Below, piece by piece: positions 60,539 through 64,000 of a stretch of 64,000 nucleotides of DNA. The translations under genes were made by a program, and so were the position numbers. Source of the DNA: VAZQ01 sp035263865 (GTDB taxonomy: Bacteria; Pseudomonadota; Alphaproteobacteria; Rhizobiales; Xanthobacteraceae); the NCBI GenBank assembly GCA_035263865.1, contig DATFQX010000329.1, positions 22,527 to 86,526 on the forward strand, read 5' to 3'. The notes beneath the pieces are model-generated. The model had not been told where the DNA came from. It made no database searches and saw only the letters and a program-made list of their open reading frames with translations. Every line of letters begins with the position of its first letter. Positions within the stretch are counted from its first letter, which is position 1.

Positions 60539-60745
60539 ATGACCAAAGACGAGGAACGCGAGTTGCGGGAGCAACTGGCGCGCTTGCAGCAGGAGCATCG
60601 CGATCTCGATGCCGCGATCTCCGCCTTGCAGCACTCGCCGGGCTCCGATCTGTTGCAAGTCCAGCGCCTAAAAAAGCGCAAACTCATCCTGCGCGATCGG
60701 ATTTCCTACATCGAGGACCAACTCACTCCCGACATTATTGCTTAG
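60539..60745 (+). CDS. DUF465 (YdcH-like) small coiled-coil protein, second copy
   Basis: 68 residues from the ATG at 60539 (M-T-K-D-E-E-R-E-L-R-E-Q-L); a GTG at 60533 would add two. L-Q-Q-E-H-R-D-L-D-A-A-I and Q-R-L-K-K-R-K-L-I-L-R-D-R-I are the DUF465 hallmarks. Fully helical and probably a coiled coil. It pairs with the divergent gene at 60014–60193, an arrangement also seen in other alphaproteobacteria. Confidence 0.87.
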   Translation: MTKDEERELREQLARLQQEHRDLDAAISALQHSPGSDLLQVQRLKKRKLILRDRISYIEDQLTPDIIA

Positions 60746-60764
60746 GGTCGAGATTCCTGTCAGC

Positions 60765-61745
60765 TCACTCCGGCTCGATGCCCGCGTCGCGGATGACCTT
60801 GGTCCACCGCTCGGTCTCTTCCCGCTTGAATTTTGCCATGTCCTGGGGGCTGCCGCCGCCGGCGGTCAAATTGAGGACGCGGAAGCGCGCCTTGGTTTCC
60901 GGCTCGGCGACGACCTCGTTGATCGCGTGATTGAGCTTCAAGATGGTCGGTGCTGGCGTCTTGGGCGGTGCACTGATCGCATTCCAAGTGTCCGAGATGA
61001 AGCCCGGCACGCCGATCTCGATGAAAGTCGGCAGATCCGGCAGGAGATCCAACCGCCGGTCGGTGGCGACTGCAAGAATCCTCGCCTTGCCGCCCTCGTG
61101 CAGCTTGTAGGCCGACGCGAGCTCCATGAAGATGAAATCGACATGGCCGGCGACGAGGTCATTGAGCGCCGGACCGGTCCCGCGGTAAGGGACGTGCAAC
61201 ATTTTGGTGCCCGTGAGCTTCATGAACAGCTCCGCGGTCAAGTGCGAGGTGGTGCCAGGGCCCTGCGAGGCGAAGGTGAGCTTGCCCGGATTGGCTTTCG
61301 CGTAGGCGATGAACTCCTGGACGGTCTTCGCCGGAAAATCCTGCCGCACCAACAGGACGTTCGGGAACTTCGACATGACGGCGACCGATTCGAGCGCGGC
61401 CGGATCGAAGTTGAGCTTCTTATAGAGCGCTATGTTGCTGGTGATCGGCGCGGGTTGCGAGGCGAGGAGCGTGTAGCCGTCGGGCTCGGCGGTATAGACC
61501 GTCTCCGCCCCGATATTGCCGCCACCGCCGCCGCGATTCTCGATCACGAAGGGCTGGCCTAGACGCTGCTGGAGGCCAGCCGCGAAAATTCGCGCGACAG
61601 TGTCGACCCCGCCGCCGGCCGGCACGCTCACGACAATTTTGACCGGACGGTTGGGATAATCCGCCGCCTCGTCCTGCTGGCCGAGCGCCGGCGGTATCGC
61701 CAGGAGCGCCGCCGCGAGCGCAAGCCATTCGGAATATCTCGACAT
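60765..61745 (-). CDS. Bug-family tripartite tricarboxylate transporter substrate-binding protein
   Basis: 326 residues, intact. Signal peptide M-S-R-Y-S-E-W-L-A-L-A-A-A-L-L-A-I-P…L-G-Q; then Y-P-N-R-P-V-K-I-V-V-S-V-P-A-G-G-G-V-D-T and F-V-I-E-N-R-G-G-G-G-G-N-I-G-A-E; H-V-P-Y-R-G-T-G-P-A-L-N-D-L-V-A-G near 180. It is the only intact Bug gene in a decayed stretch (59.2–62.9 kb). No TctA/TctB adjoins it, so it would have to use a transporter encoded elsewhere. Confidence 0.9.
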   Translation of the reverse strand: MSRYSEWLALAAALLAIPPALGQQDEAADYPNRPVKIVVSVPAGGGVDTVARIFAAGLQQRLGQPFVIENRGGGGGNIGAETVYTAEPDGYTLLASQPAPITSNIALYKKLNFDPAALESVAVMSKFPNVLLVRQDFPAKTVQEFIAYAKANPGKLTFASQGPGTTSHLTAELFMKLTGTKMLHVPYRGTGPALNDLVAGHVDFIFMELASAYKLHEGGKARILAVATDRRLDLLPDLPTFIEIGVPGFISDTWNAISAPPKTPAPTILKLNHAINEVVAEPETKARFRVLNLTAGGGSPQDMAKFKREETERWTKVIRDAGIEPE

Positions 61746-61963
61746 TCAGCTACCCTTCCCGCCGGCCTCGAGGGTCGGTGTTCGAAGGAGTTTTCGTCGC
61801 GAGTGTCGCATATCGCGACGGCAAGCGTAAATGCGACGCGAGGTAACAGGAGCACAATGCGCTCGCCTTGCTCGCCTTCGCCGCGTAGCATCCGCAAGAC
61901 TTACGTTTGCACAACGGGCTTTGAGGAGCACGGTTCCGCGATTCCGCGACAAGGGCCAAAAGC

Positions 61964-62908
61964 ATGAAACGAGCTCGCCCTGCTGGCCTCGCCATCCTTC
62001 AGCCGGACGACCGCCAGCGATTATCCGCAACGCGCGGTCACTTTTCTCTGTCCGTTTCCCGCCGGCGGCGGCACCGACATCCTCACCCGCATGCTGGCGC
62101 AAGAGCTGCAAGAGAAGCTCGCGCGTCCGGTCATTGTCGACAATCGGCCCGGCGCGGGCACGATCGTGGCGGCGCAAGCGGCCGCGCGTGCCGCCCCCGA
62201 CGGCCACACCATCTTGGTCGCCCCGGTGACGACGCTCGCGATGGCCCCGAGCGCTCACAAGTCCCTGCCCTACGATCCGCTAAAAGATTTAGCACCCATC
62301 GGCCTCGTCGGCTCGGCGCAGTTCGCGCTTGTCGCTAATCCCCAGGTGCCGGCCGCTACACTTCCGGAGTTGATCGCCTTCATCCGCAGCAAGGATGGCG
62401 AGTTGAGCTACGCCACCTCGGGCGCCGCCACGCCGCACCATCTGTTCATGGCGATGTTTCTCAAGATGATCGGCGCAAAGGCGCAGCACGTGCCCTACCG
62501 CGGCAGCGTCCCCGCGCTAACCGACGTAATCTCCGGCCAGGTGGCGATGATGATTGTCGATCTGGCGGTCGCGATGCCGGCGATCAAGGAGGGGAAGGTG
62601 AAGGCGTTTGGAGTTACGGCAACCACTCGGGCCAAGGCGATGCCCGACCTTCCGACGATCGCCGAGGCCGGCCTGCCGGGTTACGAGGCCAGACCTTGGT
62701 TCTCCGTGGTGCGCACGCCGCGGCCGATCATCGATAAGCTCAACCAGCTGCTCATGGCCTTCATCCAGCGGCCCGACACGCAGAGAAGATGAATGCGCTG
62801 GCGATCACGCCCTGGACCAGCACGCCGGATGAGCTCGCGCGCTTCATTCCGGCCGAAATCGAGAAGTGGGCGCAGGTGGCGAAGGACGCGGGCATCACGC
62901 CGGAGTAA
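61964..62908 (+). pseudogene. Frameshifted Bug-family binding protein gene
   Basis: The middle part (62091–62760) is a good Bug protein (V-I-V-D-N-R-P-G-A-G-T-I-V-A; H-V-P-Y-R-G-S-V-P-A-L-T-D-V). The N-terminus is broken: the ATG at 61964 enters a wrong frame after about three codons, while the right frame reads L-A-L-L-A-S-P-S-F-S…D-Y-P-Q-R-A-V-T-F-L-C-P-F-P-A-G-G-G. The C-terminus is broken too: the frame ends at 62792, and the proper end (S-T-P-D-E-L-A-R-F-I-P-A-E-I-E-K-W-A…D-A-G-I-T-P-E) continues in another frame to 62908. Two frameshifts in one gene suggest a true pseudogene, though sequencing errors cannot be excluded. Confidence 0.8.
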
Positions 62909-63033
62909 TTTTGGACTAAGTCCGCCCGTTGGGACAATTGAGCCCGCTGCGCCGCCCACCGCAAGGCAACCCGACGCCATGGCCGCGAAATCGAGGCGGC
63001 GCGGCTCGTACCAAAACAATGTGACAGGCTGCG

Positions 63034-63065
63034 TGCCACAGCCAGGGGAATTCCCGGCTGTGGCA
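63034..63065 (-). terminator. Strong hairpin downstream of katG
   Basis: Near-perfect 32-base palindrome: arms TGCCACAGCC / GGCTGTGGCA with an inner GGGAATTCCC. It starts about 54 bases after the katG stop on the minus strand. There is no clear T-run after it, so it may act as a processing stop or a weak terminator rather than a classic intrinsic one. Confidence 0.5.
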
Positions 63066-63118
63066 TTCTGTTGAGTGCTACCACCTTTGCAGCTGCCCTT
63101 TCTGCCAATGCGCAACGA

Positions 63119-64000
63119 TCACGCGTGCAGGTCGAAGCGGTCCGAGTTCATCACTTTCGTCCACGCCGCGACGAAGTCCTTGGCGAACTTCTCCTTCGCA
63201 TCGGCGCTTCCATAAACCTCCGCGAAGGCGCGAAGCTGCGAGTGCGACCCGAAGATCAGGTCGACGCGGGTACCGGTCCACTTGAGCTCGTTGGTCTTGC
63301 GGTCGCGGCCCTCGTAGACATCGCCGCCGGCATGGGTCCACTGCGTGCCCATGTCGAGCAGGTTGAGGAAGAAGTCGTTGGTCAGCGTGCCGGGTTTCTT
63401 GGTGAAAACGCCGTGCTTGGACTGCCCGACATTGGCCCCGAGGACGCGCAGGCCGCCGACGAGCACCGTCAGCTCCGGGCCGGTCAGCCGCAGTAGGCCC
63501 GCACGGTCGACTAAGGCCTCCTCGGGCATCATGAACTGCCGCTTGCTGTTGATGTAGTTGCGGAAGCCGTCAGCCCGCGGTTCGAGCGGCGCGAAGGACT
63601 CCGCATCCGTCTGCTCCTGCGACGCGTCCATGCGTCCCGGCGTGAAAGGCACTTTCACGCCCACGCCGGCGTCCTTCGCAGCCTTTTCAACCGCGGCGCA
63701 GCCGGCGAGAACTATGAGGTCCGCGAGCGAGACCTTCTTGCCGCCCGCGGCGGAAGAATTGAACTCCTTCTGGATGGCTTCGAGCTTCAGCAGCACGGTC
63801 TTGAGCTGCGCGGGCTCGTTCACCTCCCAGTCCTTCTGCGGGCTGAGACGGATGCGCGCGCCGTTCGCGCCGCCGCGCTTATCGGAGCCGCGGAACGTCG
63901 ATGCCGACGCCCAGGCGGCGAAGACGAGCTGCGACACCGAAAGGCCCGAGCCGAGAATCTTCGCCTTCAGCGCGGCGATATCCTTCTCGTCGATGAGCGG
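63119..64000 (-). CDS. katG: Catalase-peroxidase KatG, C-terminal part (partial)
   Basis: The last 293 residues of KatG; the gene runs past the right edge. This is the C-terminal, haem-less domain: L-V-F-A-A-W-A-S-A-S-T-F-R-G-S-D-K-R-G-G-A-N-G-A-R-I, A-D-L-I-V-L-A-G-C-A-A-V-E, V-P-F-T-P-G-R-M-D-A-S, and L-L-D-M-G-T-Q-W, ending N-S-D-R-F-D-L-H-A. The catalytic Trp-Tyr-Met and haem His lie in the missing N-terminal half. KatG removes hydrogen peroxide. The C-terminus appears complete and unmutated. Confidence 0.95.
   Translation of the reverse strand, partial: PLIDEKDIAALKAKILGSGLSVSQLVFAAWASASTFRGSDKRGGANGARIRLSPQKDWEVNEPAQLKTVLLKLEAIQKEFNSSAAGGKKVSLADLIVLAGCAAVEKAAKDAGVGVKVPFTPGRMDASQEQTDAESFAPLEPRADGFRNYINSKRQFMMPEEALVDRAGLLRLTGPELTVLVGGLRVLGANVGQSKHGVFTKKPGTLTNDFFLNLLDMGTQWTHAGGDVYEGRDRKTNELKWTGTRVDLIFGSHSQLRAFAEVYGSADAKEKFAKDFVAAWTKVMNSDRFDLHA

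Overview
The window is dense, high-GC proteobacterial chromosome. Gene content (urt–ure cluster, many Bug/TctC-type binding proteins, dispersed palindromes carrying the core GTCATTGCCGGGCTT, paired DUF465 genes, a very large multi-HAMP hybrid kinase, HWE-type kinase) points to an alphaproteobacterium of the order Hyphomicrobiales, most like the Bradyrhizobiaceae/Xanthobacteraceae; this is inference from gene families, not a match to a named strain. No rRNA, tRNA, CRISPR array, phage module, insertion sequence or complete mobile element was seen.

Layout. 1–1.8 kb: end of a CUT1-type sugar ABC transporter (binding protein and partial permease, minus strand). 2–3 kb: a lone Bug-like receptor (plus). 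3.1–11.9 kb (minus): an oligopeptide-type ABC transporter in which three tandem paralogous Tat-exported binding proteins precede one set of two permeases and two ATPases. 12.2–18 kb (minus): a putative aromatic/acyl catabolic operon (MDR oxidoreductase, PaaI-like thioesterase, two acyl-CoA ligases with a tiny ferredoxin-like ORF between them, amidohydrolase), divergent from a UbiD-family decarboxylase at 18.2–19.8 kb. 20.2–31.2 kb (plus): the urea module, urtABCDE then ureDABCEFG, preceded by a good sigma-54 promoter. 31.3–32.2 kb (minus): isocitrate-lyase/PEP-mutase family enzyme. 32.4–40.4 kb (plus): FAH-family hydrolase, ACMSD-like amidohydrolase, two tandem Bug receptors, a CocE-type hydrolase, and tctBA, together a complete tripartite tricarboxylate transporter with associated hydrolytic enzymes. 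40.5–42.1 kb (minus): cysG preceded by an overlapping 38-codon ORF and another sigma-54 promoter. 42.3–50.6 kb (minus): two signalling proteins, including a 2,100-residue hybrid histidine kinase with eleven 92-residue HAMP-type modules. 51.1–55.1 kb (plus): hyuAB hydantoinase/oxoprolinase. 55.1–59.2 kb: a small CPCC protein, an amidohydrolase and a NitT/TauT-type ABC transporter (ATPase plus two permeases, no binding protein). 59.2–62.9 kb: decayed DNA (Bug fragment joined to an adenylate cyclase fragment, a frameshifted Bug gene) mixed with two DUF465 genes and one intact Bug gene. 63.1–64 kb: 3' part of katG.

How it works together. The theme is scavenging of organic acids and nitrogen compounds. 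Urea is imported by Urt and hydrolysed by urease. The two sigma-54 promoters, one on urt–ure and one on the siroheme synthase gene, suggest shared nitrogen control, since siroheme is needed by nitrite and sulfite reductases. Several uptake systems sit beside hydrolases, CoA ligases or decarboxylases that could process the imported compound, but no substrate can be fixed from sequence alone. Three transport loci carry a dispersed palindromic element between the binding-protein gene(s) and the membrane genes, and another copy of the palindrome family is translated in frame as part of an N-terminal extension of UreF.
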